Shown here in pieces: positions 47,369 to 56,891 of a stretch of DNA of 64,000 nucleotides (within the stretch, counting starts at the first letter, position 1; every line of letters begins with the position of its first letter). Under the pieces are notes generated by a model that saw only the letters and a program-made list of their open reading frames with translations, was not told where the DNA came from and made no database searches. Made by a program: the position numbers and the translations under genes. The stretch comes from Streptococcus sp. DTU_2020_1001019_1_SI_AUS_MUR_006 (GTDB lineage: Bacteria; Bacillota; Bacilli; Lactobacillales; Streptococcaceae). The stretch spans positions 496,001-560,000 of the forward strand of contig NZ_CP135436.1 of assembly GCF_032340315.1 (NCBI RefSeq), read 5' to 3'.

Positions 47369-47426
47369 ATGGAGAGGTCATAATTTTTATACTTTTCGGA
47401 AAGACAGTGAAAAATCGTGTTTTAAA

Positions 47427-47455
47427 CCCGCATCTCAAGAAGAGGTGCGGGCTTG
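47427..47455. terminator. Terminator between small membrane gene and rlmA
   Basis: CCCGCATCTC and GAGGTGCGGG form a 10-bp stem (one wobble) with a 5-base loop. T-rich sequence follows on both strands. Confidence 0.8.
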
Positions 47456-47475
47456 GTTTTATCTTATAAACTAGT

Positions 47476-48324
47476 TTACAGGGCTTTTCCGACTAGAATC
47501 TCTGCTTCGATAGTAATCTCAGTTAACTGGCTCCAATCAATCTTGCTCTGGTCGACATGAAAAAGCAGGGGCGTCATGCTGAGCAAGGCTTGGCGTTGCT
47601 CTACGGTGATAGACTTGGTCAGGGAAGCAATCTGACTAGATTGGATGCTGAAGTGTTCTTGGAAGTGTTCCTTAATATCTTGATTAGAATAATCCTTCTT
47701 TGTCAGCTGGTCCTGTACCCTTTGACGGATTTCCTTGAGGTGGTTTTCAGTAGGAATGACCTTGATTAAGATGCCGTCCTTTGATAAGACTCGTCGGAAT
47801 TCTCCGTAGTTGGCAGGTGAGAAAATATCAAGTAGGATATCCATGCTGGCGTCTTTTATAGGAAGGCGAGCTAAGTCACCAACAAACCAATTGACTGCCC
47901 AGTTGGGTTCACTCTTGGCGGCGATTTGGACCGAGTCTTTTGAAATGTCAAAGGCATAAAAGGTTTTTTCAGGGTGCACTTCTTGGAGTTTACGAGAGTA
48001 GAAGCCTTCGCCACAACCGATATCCAAGACTATTTTGGCGGATGGTTTAGTCGCTAGTAAGTCGGAGATACCTTCTAAAATAGCCTGATAAAATCCAGCT
48101 TCTAGGATTTGCTGGCGATTTTGGAAATTTTCCTTGTCATAGTTGGCAGATTGCTTGATTTGAGGAGCCAGGTTGACATAGCCGAATTTTGCAAGGTCAA
48201 AAGAATGTCGATTGCTGCACTTGAGACTAGACTCTGCCAAGGTCAGGTTTTCTTGACAGATAGGACAGGCAAAGGAACTAGCAGATGCAAAACGTTGAAG
48301 TTTGGGTTTGAGATTTGTATTCAT
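47476..48324 (-). CDS. rlmA: 23S rRNA (guanine-N1)-methyltransferase RlmA(II)
   Basis: This 282-residue SAM-dependent methyltransferase has an N-terminal zinc ribbon (FACPICQENLTLAESSLKCSNRHSFD, ligands Cys-x2-Cys...Cys-x3-His). The SAM motif is KIVLDIGCGEGFYSRKL, with DILLDIFSPANYGEFRRVLSKDG following. RlmA(II), also called TlrB, methylates G748 of 23S rRNA in Gram-positive bacteria. The modification affects ribosome sensitivity to telithromycin-type drugs in pneumococcus. It is a single gene with no operon partner. Confidence 0.92.
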   Translation of the reverse strand: MNTNLKPKLQRFASASSFACPICQENLTLAESSLKCSNRHSFDLAKFGYVNLAPQIKQSANYDKENFQNRQQILEAGFYQAILEGISDLLATKPSAKIVLDIGCGEGFYSRKLQEVHPEKTFYAFDISKDSVQIAAKSEPNWAVNWFVGDLARLPIKDASMDILLDIFSPANYGEFRRVLSKDGILIKVIPTENHLKEIRQRVQDQLTKKDYSNQDIKEHFQEHFSIQSSQIASLTKSITVEQRQALLSMTPLLFHVDQSKIDWSQLTEITIEAEILVGKAL

Positions 48325-48475
48325 AGTTTAAGTGTATCAAAAGAGGCAAATGAAAGCAACTTTAGGAATAAGTAGATGGGAGATTCAGTAGAAATAAAAC
48401 TAATCCTCCAATTTATAGAATAAAATTGCTTTTATATCGAAATTTCTATATAATAATGATAAGGAGGAAATAAGT

Positions 48476-48754
48476 ATGTTAAAAGAAGTATTAACCGTTG
48501 CAAAAGTTGCGAAAAAATCATCACTCTTTTTGGGTGGTGTCGCATTTGGTACCCTTGGCTTGAAAATCTTAGCAAGTAAGGAAGCTAAAAAAGGTTATTC
48601 TAAAGCTTTGGCTAAGGCTTACAAGTTGAAAGACGGGCTAGATGCATCTGTTTCTGTTGTGAAACAACATGGAGACGATGTCTTGCAAGATGCCAAATAT
48701 TTGTACGAGCAAGAGAAAAAAGAAGAGCAATTAGATAGCCTTATAGGAGAATAA
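48476..48754 (+). CDS. Small DUF6110-type protein paired with a P-type ATPase
   Basis: This 92-residue protein has one N-terminal hydrophobic segment (SSLFLGGVAFGTLGLKILAS) and a long charged helix (KKGYSKALAKAYKLKDG...YLYEQEKKEEQLDSL). It starts with AAGGAGG upstream and stops 1 bp before the ATPase gene, so the two are cotranscribed. I know such small proteins as usual companions of this ATPase type. The role is unknown, perhaps a membrane-tethered partner. Confidence 0.78.
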   Translation: MLKEVLTVAKVAKKSSLFLGGVAFGTLGLKILASKEAKKGYSKALAKAYKLKDGLDASVSVVKQHGDDVLQDAKYLYEQEKKEEQLDSLIGE

Positions 48755-48755
48755 T

Positions 48756-50816
48756 ATGTCTTTTAAAGTGCTACATAGAGGATACCAACATATCCGACTA
48801 TCATCTTCTTTTTCACTCACCTTGGATATTCAAGACTATCTTCGTTCCTTGGCGAGAGATGAAAAGGGGATTGAGTCTATCCAGTTTTACATGGATCAAC
48901 AGCACTTTACTCTACGTATAAAAGAAGGCTTTTCTGTATTAGATAATGCAGAAGCCTTTTTAAAAAGAATTGATAAAGGGAAAGTTTCTGAGTTGATGAC
49001 TCTTCCCATTCGTAGAGAAGAGAGTGCTTATTCTATTGTTTCAGGTGCAGCGATTAAGCGTATACTTTTTCGTAGTTTTGTGCCGTATCCTATTCGCTAT
49101 ATATGGACTTGTTATCAGGCTTTGGGTTATATCAGAGAAGCCTATCAAACACTAGCGCGTAAGGAACTAACGATGGAGGTCTTGGACTGTTCGGCGATTT
49201 TATTGTCCTTGTTTATGAACCAATCCAAGACAGCTAGCAATATCATGTTTATGCTTGATTTGGGGAATCATTTAGATCAGTGGTCCTTGAAAAAAACTGC
49301 AACAGATTTAGAACAAAGCCTTCTTGCAAAAGAGAGCGATGTATTCTTAGTACAGGGCGATACGGTTGTTAGTATCAAGAGTTCCGATGTTCAAATAGGA
49401 GATGTCTTGGTCCTATCTCAAGGAAATGAAATTCTGTTTGATGGACAAGTAGTTTCAGGTTTAGGTATGGTCAACGAAAGTTCCTTGACGGGAGAGAGTT
49501 TTCCAGTTGAAAAAAGAGAGTCTGATTTAGTTTGTGCAAATACAGTATTAGAAACTGGAGAGTTACGCATTCGTGTAACCGATAATCAGATGAACAGCCG
49601 GATTTTACAACTGATTGAGTTGATGAAGAAATCTGAAGAAAACAAGAAAACGAAACAACGCTATTTCATCAAGATGGCGGATAAGGTCGTCAAATATAAT
49701 TTCTTGGGGGCTGGGCTGACTTACCTATTGACAGGTTCTTTTTCTAAGGCTATTTCTTTCCTATTGGTCGATTTCTCCTGCGCTTTGAAAATCTCTACTC
49801 CTGTAGCTTATTTGACAGCTATCAAGGAGGGGTTGAATCGTGAAATGGTGATTAAGGATGGAGATGTTCTGGAGAAATACCTGGAAGTTGATACTTTCTT
49901 GTTTGATAAGACGGGAACAATCACAACTAGTTATCCTATAGTTGAAAAGGTGTTACCTTTTGGGGACTATAGTGAGGAAGATATTCTCAGAATCAGTGCC
50001 TGTCTTGAGGAACACATTTATCATCCTATTGCTAATGCTATCGTCAAGCAAGCTGAGATAGAGGGAATTGAACATGAGGAAATGCATGGGAAACTCCAAT
50101 ATATCGCAAGTAAGGGGATCAAATCTCATATAGATGGCCAACCAGTTCTTATTGGGAATTATGTCTTGATGCAGGATGAGCAGATTCATATCAGTTCAGA
50201 ACAAAATGCTTTAATTGAAGAGTACAAGAGTCACTACAATCTCTTATTCTTAGCCTACCAGAATGAATTGATTGGAATGTTCTGTATTCATACTCCTTTG
50301 AGAAAAGAAGCAAAAGCAGCCTTGGAGAAACTTAAGGCACAAGGGAAAAAATTGATTCTGGCAACAGGGGATACCTTGGTTAGAACAGAGGAATTAGTCA
50401 AAGATTTGCCCTTTGATCATGTCTATACAGACTTGAAACCTGATGGGAAATTTGAGTTAGTAGAGGAACTGCAGAAAGCAGGTCACACTATTTTGATGGT
50501 TGGAGATGGATTGAATGACTCAGCGGCTCTAACCCTATCAGATATCGGTGTGGTGATGAATGAGAGTGCAGATATTTCTAAGCAGATGAGTGATATCTTA
50601 TTGTTAGATAATCGCTTGGATTTCTTTCAAGAGTTGGATTCGCTATCATCATCTTTGCAAACACTCATCAAGAAGAATATTCAAGATACCGTTGTCGTAA
50701 ATAGTAGTTTGATTGGCTTTGGCTTGTTTAATTGGCTCAGTCCTTCAAATCTCTCTATCTTACATAATCTAACAACCTTACGCATTGTACTGCGTAGCCT
50801 GTCTATTAAGGGATAG
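48756..50816 (+). CDS. P1B-type (heavy-metal family) ATPase with altered metal-site motif
   Basis: This 686-residue transporter has TGES (NESSLTGESFPVEK), phosphorylation Asp384 in FDKTGTITTSYP, HIYHPIANAI (the P1B HP motif) and MVGDGLNDSAALTLSDIGV. The N-terminal ~90 residues have no CxxC metal-binding motif. In the membrane segment where P1B pumps have CPC/CPx, this one reads LVDFSCALKISTP: Phe340-Ser341-Cys342, so the first Cys and the Pro are lost. This argues against ordinary copper or cadmium transport. Cotranscription with the small DUF6110-type gene is clear. The transported ion is unknown. Confidence 0.87.
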   Translation: MSFKVLHRGYQHIRLSSSFSLTLDIQDYLRSLARDEKGIESIQFYMDQQHFTLRIKEGFSVLDNAEAFLKRIDKGKVSELMTLPIRREESAYSIVSGAAIKRILFRSFVPYPIRYIWTCYQALGYIREAYQTLARKELTMEVLDCSAILLSLFMNQSKTASNIMFMLDLGNHLDQWSLKKTATDLEQSLLAKESDVFLVQGDTVVSIKSSDVQIGDVLVLSQGNEILFDGQVVSGLGMVNESSLTGESFPVEKRESDLVCANTVLETGELRIRVTDNQMNSRILQLIELMKKSEENKKTKQRYFIKMADKVVKYNFLGAGLTYLLTGSFSKAISFLLVDFSCALKISTPVAYLTAIKEGLNREMVIKDGDVLEKYLEVDTFLFDKTGTITTSYPIVEKVLPFGDYSEEDILRISACLEEHIYHPIANAIVKQAEIEGIEHEEMHGKLQYIASKGIKSHIDGQPVLIGNYVLMQDEQIHISSEQNALIEEYKSHYNLLFLAYQNELIGMFCIHTPLRKEAKAALEKLKAQGKKLILATGDTLVRTEELVKDLPFDHVYTDLKPDGKFELVEELQKAGHTILMVGDGLNDSAALTLSDIGVVMNESADISKQMSDILLLDNRLDFFQELDSLSSSLQTLIKKNIQDTVVVNSSLIGFGLFNWLSPSNLSILHNLTTLRIVLRSLSIKG

Positions 50817-50835
50817 GTGGGGGACTATTCACAGC

Positions 50836-50873
50836 AAAAAGGAGTTACCTTTCTCGAGGGTAACTCCTTTGTT
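50836..50873. terminator. Bidirectional terminator between ATPase gene and tyrS
   Basis: GGAGTTACC and GGTAACTCC (50841-50849 with 50859-50867) have an A-run before and TTT-rich sequence after. Confidence 0.88.
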
Positions 50874-50894
50874 TATAGGTAAATGTTGAACAAT

Positions 50895-52151
50895 TTAGTA
50901 AGTCAATACAAAGTATTTCTTCTTCCCACGGCGGATAACAGTGAGTTCGTTCTCTAACTTATCTGCATCTCCTAAGACATAGTCAAGGTCTTGGATACGG
51001 TCGCCGTTGACGTAGATAGCACCGTTTTGAACATCTTCACGGGCTTGGCGTTTTGAGTTAACCACGCCAGAAGATACGAGAAGTTCAACAATGTTGTGAT
51101 TTTCGTCTGCTTGTACTTGGTAGTTTGGCACGCCACGAAGTCCTTGTTTGAGTTCTTTGACAGAAAGGTTTTTGATATTTCCTGCAAAGAGTTGTTCAGT
51201 GATGTTAAGGGCTTCTTTGTAGGCTTCTTCTCCGTGGACAAGAGTCACGACTTCACGAGCGAGGACTTTTTGAGCCAAGCGTTCGTGTGGTGCTGCTTCG
51301 AATTGTTTACGGATGTCTTCAATCTCGTCTAATGACAAGAAAGTAAAAATCTTCAAGAAGCGAACAGCGTCAGCATCCATGACGTTCATCCAGAATTGGT
51401 ACATTTCGTATGGAGAAGTCTTTTCAGGGTTGAGCCAAACAGCATTCCCTTCTGATTTACCAAATTTCTTACCGGTTGCGTCTGTGATGAGTGGGACAGT
51501 AATTACGTGACCAGTCTTGTCAGCCTTACGACGAAGCAACTCAGTGCCAGCTGTCATGTTTCCCCATTGGTCAGAACCACCGATTTGAAGGGTTACATTG
51601 TGTTCTTGGTTGAGGACAAAGAAGTCGTAACCTTGCATGATTTGGTAGGCAAACTCAGTGTAAGAAATCCCTGTTTCAATCCGTTTCTTCACAGACTCCT
51701 TGCTCATCATGTAGTTGACAGTGAAGTATTTTCCGATATCACGGAGGAAGTCAATGAAGCTGATGCTGCCAAACCAGTCGTAGTTGTTGACCATGACAGC
51801 TTTATTTTCACCATTTTCAAAGTCGAGAAAGCGAGAAAGTTGTCCTTGGATAGACTTGACCCAGCCATCTACTGTGTCTTTTGTTTGGAGACTACGTTCA
51901 GCATCTTTGAAGGACGGATCTCCGATGAGACCTGTAGCACCGCCAACGAGCGCATATGGTTTGTGACCTGCTAACTGCAAACGACGACTTGTCAAGATTG
52001 CGACAAGGTGACCTAGGTGAAGGCTGTCAGCAGTTGGATCGTAGCCAGTATAATAAGAAACTTGACCTTCTTCTAGGGCTTTACGCAAAGCTTCTTCATC
52101 AGTCGTTTGAAAAATCAAACCACGCTCTTTTAGCTCATCAAAAATGTGCAT
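50895..52151 (-). CDS. tyrS: Tyrosyl-tRNA synthetase
   Basis: This class I synthetase charges tRNA-Tyr. HIGH-type motif is HLGHL ([15 protein letters not shown]), the tyrosine pocket includes [15 protein letters not shown] and [16 protein letters not shown], and the KMSKS-type loop is [14 protein letters not shown]-terminal S4-like RNA-binding domain ([27 protein letters not shown]) follows. The 418-residue length is normal. The 140-bp leader on the minus strand has a TAAAAT -10 (52187-52192) and no T-box. Confidence 0.97.
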   Translation of the reverse strand: MHIFDELKERGLIFQTTDEEALRKALEEGQVSYYTGYDPTADSLHLGHLVAILTSRRLQLAGHKPYALVGGATGLIGDPSFKDAERSLQTKDTVDGWVKSIQGQLSRFLDFENGENKAVMVNNYDWFGSISFIDFLRDIGKYFTVNYMMSKESVKKRIETGISYTEFAYQIMQGYDFFVLNQEHNVTLQIGGSDQWGNMTAGTELLRRKADKTGHVITVPLITDATGKKFGKSEGNAVWLNPEKTSPYEMYQFWMNVMDADAVRFLKIFTFLSLDEIEDIRKQFEAAPHERLAQKVLAREVVTLVHGEEAYKEALNITEQLFAGNIKNLSVKELKQGLRGVPNYQVQADENHNIVELLVSSGVVNSKRQAREDVQNGAIYVNGDRIQDLDYVLGDADKLENELTVIRRGKKKYFVLTY

Positions 52152-52270
52152 GTGTCTTTTCTCCTTTTAAAATATTGTTTCTACCTATTTTACCACAAAC
52201 TTGGCAAATAACCTAGTAAAATCGGGAAGAAAGTTGCTACTCGGACTTTTTTGGAAACGAGTGAAATATG

Positions 52271-52276
52271 GTATAA
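52271..52276 (+). promoter_or_regulatory. -10 of the mutL promoter, upstream of a RUP
   Basis: TATGGTATAATAG carries a TATAAT -10. A RUP lies between it and mutL, so the mutL transcript would carry the repeat in its leader. Confidence 0.55.
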
Positions 52277-52288
52277 TAGCACTAGCTT

Positions 52289-52438
52289 ATACTCAATGAA
52301 AATCAAAGAGCAAACTAGGAAGCTAGCCGAAGGTTGCTCAAACCACCGTTTTGAGGTTGTGGATAGAACTGACGAAGTCAGTAACACATATACGGCAAGA
52401 CGAGACTGACGTGGTTTGAAGAGATTTTTGAAGAGTAT
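52289..52438 (-). repeat. RUP-type repeat, copy 3 (long 150-bp variant)
   Basis: It is inverted relative to copies 1 and 2: it begins ATACTCAATGAAAATC and ends TTTTTGAAGAGTAT. A 45-bp internal extension includes the small hairpin CTGACGAAGTCAG. With the promoter, it fills the 333-bp gap between tyrS and mutL. Confidence 0.82.
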
Positions 52439-52484
52439 TGTTTTCAGAGAAATAGATAAAAATAGTTAAGAAAGGGGCTGAAAA

Positions 52485-54434
52485 ATGTCTCATATTATTG
52501 AATTGCCAGAAGTCTTGGCCAATCAAATCGCGGCAGGAGAAGTTATCGAACGCCCTGCTAGTGTAGTCAAGGAGCTAGTTGAAAACGCCATCGATGCTGG
52601 CTCAAGCCAGATTATCGTTGAGATTGAAGAAGCTGGTCTTAAGAAAATCCAAATCACAGATAATGGTCACGGGATTGCCCACGATGAGGTCGAGTTAGCC
52701 CTCCGTCGTCATGCCACTAGTAAGATAAAAAATCAGGCAGATCTCTTTCGGATTCGGACCCTCGGTTTTCGTGGTGAAGCTCTGCCTTCTATTGCTTCTG
52801 TCAGTGTTTTGACTCTTTTAACAGCGGTGGATGGTACAAGTCACGGGACCAAGCTAGTGGCTCGTGGGGGAGAAGTTGAGGAAATCATTCCAGCGACCAG
52901 TCCTGTGGGGACTAAGGTTTGTGTGGAAGATCTATTTTTCAACACACCAGCTCGTCTCAAGTATATGAAGAGTCAGCAGGCGGAGTTGTCTCACATCATT
53001 GATATTGTCAATCGTCTGGGGCTAGCCCATCCGGAGATTTCTTTTAGCCTGATTAGCGATGGCAAGGAAATGACACGAACAGCTGGTACGGGTCAACTGC
53101 GTCAAGCCATTGCTGGAATTTATGGTTTAGCCAGTGCTAAAAAGATGGTTGAGATTGAGAATTCTGACCTAGACTTTGAAATTTCAGGCTTTGTCTCATT
53201 GCCGGAATTGACGAGGGCTAATCGCAACTATATCAGTCTTTTTATCAATGGCCGTTATATCAAAAACTTCCTACTCAATCGTGCCATTTTAGATGGTTAC
53301 GGTAGCAAGCTCATGGTGGGGCGTTTTCCGCTAGCTGTTATTCACATCCATATCGATCCTTATCTAGCAGATGTCAATGTGCATCCAACCAAGCAAGAGG
53401 TACGGATTTCCAAGGAAAGAGAACTAATGGCGCTGGTTTCAGAAGCTATTGCAAAGAGTCTCAAGGAACAGACCTTGATTCCAGATGCCTTGGAAAATCT
53501 GGCAAAATCTACTGTTCGCAATCGTGAAAAGGTAGAGCAAACCATTCTCCCACTTAAAGAAAATAATCTCTACTACGAGCAAACGGAGCTGACAAGACCG
53601 CCTCAAGCTGAGGTGGCAGACCATCAGGTGAATCTGACGGAAGAAAGACAGGATTTGACCTTGTTTGCCAAGGAAACCTTGGACCAGCTGACCAAGCCTG
53701 CTAAACTGCATTTTGCAGAGAGAAAGCCTATCAGCTACGACCAACTGGATCATCCTGAGTTAGATATGGCTAGTTTGGATAAGGCTTATGACAAGCTAGA
53801 GCGAGAAGAAACGTCAAGCTTCCCAGAGTTGGAATTTTTTGGGCAAATGCACGGGACTTATCTCTTTGCCCAAGGTAGAGATGGGCTTTACATCATAGAC
53901 CAACACGCAGCCCAGGAGCGGGTTAAGTATGAGGAGTATCGCGAAAGTATTGGCAATGTTGACCAGAGCCAGCAGCAACTCCTAGTTCCCTATATCTTTG
54001 AATTTCCTGCGGATGATGCCCTTCGTCTCAAGGAAAGAATGCCACTTTTAGAGGAAGTTGGTGTCTTTCTAGCAGAGTACGGGGAGAATCAATTTATCCT
54101 ACGCGAACATCCCATTTGGATGGCAGAGGAGGAAATCGAGTCTGGTATCTATGAGATGTGTGACATGCTCCTTTTGACCAAGGAAGTTTCAATCAAGAAA
54201 TACCGAGCAGAGCTAGCCATTATGATGTCCTGCAAGCGGTCCATCAAGGCCAACCATCGTATTGATGCCCACTCGGCTAGACAACTCCTCTATCAGCTCT
54301 CTCAATGTGATAACCCCTATAACTGTCCACACGGACGTCCTGTTTTGGTTCACTTTACCAAGTCGGACATGGAAAAGATGTTCCGTCGCATTCAGGAAAA
54401 TCATACTAGCCTCAGAGAGCTAGGAAAATACTAA
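52485..54434 (+). CDS. mutL: DNA mismatch repair protein MutL (HexB)
   Basis: MutL is the ATPase that links mismatch recognition by MutS to excision; in pneumococcus it is HexB. The GHKL ATPase motifs are [40 protein letters not shown] and [15 protein letters not shown]. The C-terminal dimerisation domain has [15 protein letters not shown] and ends with [27 protein letters not shown]. It lacks the DQHAx2Ex4E-type endonuclease spacing that I could confirm by eye, so I make no claim on nicking. The 649-residue length is normal. Its stop codon is directly joined to RUP copy 4. Confidence 0.96.
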   Translation: MSHIIELPEVLANQIAAGEVIERPASVVKELVENAIDAGSSQIIVEIEEAGLKKIQITDNGHGIAHDEVELALRRHATSKIKNQADLFRIRTLGFRGEALPSIASVSVLTLLTAVDGTSHGTKLVARGGEVEEIIPATSPVGTKVCVEDLFFNTPARLKYMKSQQAELSHIIDIVNRLGLAHPEISFSLISDGKEMTRTAGTGQLRQAIAGIYGLASAKKMVEIENSDLDFEISGFVSLPELTRANRNYISLFINGRYIKNFLLNRAILDGYGSKLMVGRFPLAVIHIHIDPYLADVNVHPTKQEVRISKERELMALVSEAIAKSLKEQTLIPDALENLAKSTVRNREKVEQTILPLKENNLYYEQTELTRPPQAEVADHQVNLTEERQDLTLFAKETLDQLTKPAKLHFAERKPISYDQLDHPELDMASLDKAYDKLEREETSSFPELEFFGQMHGTYLFAQGRDGLYIIDQHAAQERVKYEEYRESIGNVDQSQQQLLVPYIFEFPADDALRLKERMPLLEEVGVFLAEYGENQFILREHPIWMAEEEIESGIYEMCDMLLLTKEVSIKKYRAELAIMMSCKRSIKANHRIDAHSARQLLYQLSQCDNPYNCPHGRPVLVHFTKSDMEKMFRRIQENHTSLRELGKY

Positions 54435-54536
54435 TACTCTTCGAAAATCTCTCTAAACTGCGTCAGCCTTACCTTCCCTAACTCAAGTTATGCCTACGGT
54501 TAGCTTCCTAGTTTAGATTTGATTTTCATTAAGTAT
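54434..54536 (+). repeat. RUP-type repeat, copy 4 (degenerate)
   Basis: This 103-bp copy has the same ends (ATACTCTTCGAAAATC... GATTTTCATTAAGTAT) but many internal changes, so it is older than copies 1 and 2. It begins at the last base of the mutL stop codon and ends 17 bp before ruvA. Confidence 0.82.
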
Positions 54537-54553
54537 AAATTGAAGGGAAAACT

Positions 54554-55147
54554 ATGTACGAATATCTAAAGGGTATCATTACCAAAATTACTGCTAAATA
54601 CATCGTTCTAGAAGCAAACGGAATCGGCTATATCCTACACGTAGCTAACCCCTATGCCTACTCAGGACAAGTCAATCAAGAAGCACAAATCTATGTGCAT
54701 CAAGTCGTTCGCGAAGATGCTCATCTACTTTACGGTTTTCGTTCAGAAGATGAGAAGAAACTCTTTCTCAGCTTGATCTCTGTGTCAGGCATTGGTCCTG
54801 TTTCCGCTCTTGCCATCATCGCAGCTGATGACAATGCAGGCCTCGTTCAAGCTATTGAGACTAAGAACATCACCTACTTGACTAAATTCCCTAAAATCGG
54901 TAAGAAAACAGCCCAGCAGATGGTGCTGGACTTGGAAGGCAAGGTAGTAGTTGCAGGAGATGCCCTTCCTGCTAAGGTGCCAGTACAAACCAGCGCTGAA
55001 AACCAAGAATTGGAAGAAGCTATGGAAGCTATGTTGGCACTGGGCTACAAGGCAACTGAGCTTAAGAAAATCAAGAAATTCTTTGAAGGAACGACAGATA
55101 CAGCTGAGAACTATATCAAGTCTGCCCTCAAGATGTTGGTGAAATAG
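54554..55147 (+). CDS. ruvA: Holliday junction DNA helicase subunit RuvA
   Basis: RuvA binds four-way junctions and loads the RuvB motor. The 197-residue protein has the N-terminal OB-fold ([28 protein letters not shown]), two helix-hairpin-helix motifs ([14 protein letters not shown] and [19 protein letters not shown]) and the C-terminal RuvB-interacting domain after residue 145. A ribosome site (GAAGGG) lies just after the RUP. The interrupted tag gene follows 9 bp later. Confidence 0.96.
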   Translation: MYEYLKGIITKITAKYIVLEANGIGYILHVANPYAYSGQVNQEAQIYVHQVVREDAHLLYGFRSEDEKKLFLSLISVSGIGPVSALAIIAADDNAGLVQAIETKNITYLTKFPKIGKKTAQQMVLDLEGKVVVAGDALPAKVPVQTSAENQELEEAMEAMLALGYKATELKKIKKFFEGTTDTAENYIKSALKMLVK

Positions 55148-55156
55148 GAGATTTCT

Positions 55157-55288
55157 ATGCCAAAACGTTGTGGCTGGGTTAAAATGAACAACCCTCTATA
55201 TGTAGCCTACCACGATGAAGAGTGGGGCCAGCCCCTTCATGATGACCAGGCTCTTTTTGAGTTGCTCTGCATGGAGACCTATCAGGCT
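55157..55288 (+). pseudogene. tag: DNA-3-methyladenine glycosylase I, 5' fragment
   Basis: The first 44 codons of Tag are intact (CGWVKMNNPLYVAYHDEEWG...FELLCMETYQA), including the zinc-binding Cys at the start. After Ala44 the sequence switches to foreign DNA that reads on to a stop at 55346-55348. The missing remainder (GLSWETVLNKRQAF...) begins at 60798, across the Mega element. The enzyme, which removes 3-methyladenine from DNA, is therefore inactivated. Confidence 0.95.
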
Positions 55289-55344
55289 GTGCTGAGAGCT
55301 TTCTTCTATACTAATAGACGAAAGGGTGTGAAAATGATTTTTAA

Positions 55345-55775
55345 ATGATACTGTGGAACGGAACAGTAGCCCTAGTATTGACTACTGTCGTTTCTATTCA
55401 TATTGGCTATTCTAGGACTGAGATGAAAAAATCTATAAATGCTCAGAATAAAATTGAACCCGCAAATCTCCCCAAAACAATGGTGAGTCATGTACTTGTA
55501 TTATTCCGAAAAAATACACCTCTGGTGCAGTGAGACAAATTGGTGTATCTTATAGTGGCTTCGTAGATGAAAGCTATACTCTACTATCACTCTTTGATGA
55601 TGTAGAACAAATTGAAAAAGATAATAGACTTCAGACAGCTATTGATGTTGTCAGAGAACAGTTTGGTTTTTTAGCCATACAAAAAGGAACCGTCCTAACT
55701 GAAGGTTCCAGAAATATTGAACGCAGTAAACTTATCGGTGGTCATTCCGCGGGTGGATTGGAGGGATTAAAATGA
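55345..55775 (+). pseudogene. UmuC-like Y-family DNA polymerase, truncated and frameshifted
   Basis: Only the C-terminal part of the Tn5252-type UmuC is left: TTVVSIHIGYSRTEMKKSIN... then VRQIGVSYSGFVDESYTLLSLFDDVEQIEK...KLIGGHSAGGLEGLK. The two parts are in different frames, joined near 55510-55530, where the first stops (PLVQ-stop). The polymerase palm domain is missing altogether. The fragment is at the left end of Mega and is not functional as a polymerase. Confidence 0.85.
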
Positions 55776-56107
55776 AACAAGAAAAAAATACAGTACAATT
55801 TTCAGAAATCCGTAGCAAAGGATGTAATGATATTGAAATGCTTGAAAGATTTTTACATGGAATCGTTGAAACAGCAACTTCAAAACTTCGTCAGAGAAAA
55901 CTCAAAACAACTGAAATATCGATACGACTAGTACATGCTAAATCTGAAAACCGATTACCATTGGAATTTACATTTAGCATTAAGCCAACAAGCTCATCTG
56001 TGATAATCTATACTGAGGTAATCAATCGCTTTAAAGAATGTTACACAGGTGGGGGAATTCAAGGTTTTACGATTCAATTTGATAAAAATACCCTTGCCTC
56101 TGCATAG
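55772..56107 (+). CDS. Tn5252-type hypothetical protein of Mega
   Basis: This 111-residue protein starts in the stop of the umuC remnant (ATGA overlap). It shows MKQEKNTVQFSEIRSKGCND, FLHGIVETATSKLRQRKLKTTEISIRLVHA and a C-terminal YTGGGIQGFTIQFDKN. The position behind umuC and before a YolD-like gene is that of the SOS cassette of Tn5252-like conjugative elements. I do not know its activity. Confidence 0.72.
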   Translation: MKQEKNTVQFSEIRSKGCNDIEMLERFLHGIVETATSKLRQRKLKTTEISIRLVHAKSENRLPLEFTFSIKPTSSSVIIYTEVINRFKECYTGGGIQGFTIQFDKNTLASA

Positions 56108-56119
56108 AAAGGATTTGAT

Positions 56120-56488
56120 ATGATTGACCGTTCATATTTACCATTTCAATCAGCAAGAGAGTACCAGGATACAAAGATGCAAAAATGGATGGGCTTTTTC
56201 CTATCTGAACATGCATCAGCACTCTCTGATGATACAAACAAAGTAACGTACATGTCTGACTTATCACTAGAGAAGAAATTATTACTCCTCAGTCAAGTAT
56301 ACGCCGGGCAGCTACGCACACGCATTCAAGTGATTGAAAAAAACAAGCGTGTTTCCTACACTGGAACAATACCAAGTCTGACCAAAGATTTCATTTTGAT
56401 AAAAACTACAACAGGTCACATCAATTTGAAATTAAAAGACATTATTAGTATTGAACTTGTCGAGGAGGTGCTCTATGAATCAGCTTGA
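56120..56488 (+). CDS. YolD-like protein of Mega
   Basis: This 122-residue protein resembles YolD-like proteins, which accompany UmuC polymerases in Gram-positive mobile elements: MIDRSYLPFQSAREYQDTKMQKWMGFFLSEH at the start and an SH3-like C-terminal part (VSYTGTIPSLTKDFILIKTTTGHINLKLKDIISIELV). Its partner UmuC is destroyed here. The gene has a GAAAGGA ribosome site and overlaps the next gene by 14 bp. Confidence 0.78.
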   Translation: MIDRSYLPFQSAREYQDTKMQKWMGFFLSEHASALSDDTNKVTYMSDLSLEKKLLLLSQVYAGQLRTRIQVIEKNKRVSYTGTIPSLTKDFILIKTTTGHINLKLKDIISIELVEEVLYESA

Positions 56489-56774
56489 GTTTCAGCGTAA
56501 TCACCTACAAATGGACTATTATAGCGAGAGCTACCAAGATTTTGAACGTGACTTCTACCGCTACTCTAACATGAATATTCCATTGACCTTCCTAACTGAT
56601 GATATCCTAAAAACAATGGCGACTTCACGTAAGAATTACTTTGTCCTCAATAAGGAAAAGTCCAGAGATAACCGCGATCACTTCTTCATATTTGAAGTAA
56701 GTACCGTAGATGAGAATCCGCTAATCTATCATTATACATATAAGAAAACTACAATATATTTAGCAGAAAAATAG
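56475..56774 (+). CDS. DUF5960-type hypothetical protein of Mega
   Basis: This 99-residue protein starts MNQLEFQRNHLQMDYYSESY after GAGGAGGTG. An in-frame ATG eight codons upstream lacks a site. It has an acidic-aromatic N-terminus and the run FLTDDILKTMATSRKNYFVLNKEKSRDNRDHFFIF. It is the last gene of the Tn5252-like cassette of Mega. The function is unknown. Confidence 0.75.
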   Translation: MNQLEFQRNHLQMDYYSESYQDFERDFYRYSNMNIPLTFLTDDILKTMATSRKNYFVLNKEKSRDNRDHFFIFEVSTVDENPLIYHYTYKKTTIYLAEK

Positions 56775-56891
56775 GAGCAGTTCAATTGACTGTTCCTATT
56801 TTTAATATTCATAAAATCTAAAGTCTTTATACTCTTTAACAATGGAGTCGCCAACCAGAACAGACTATACTGACCAGCGACTACCTTAAAT

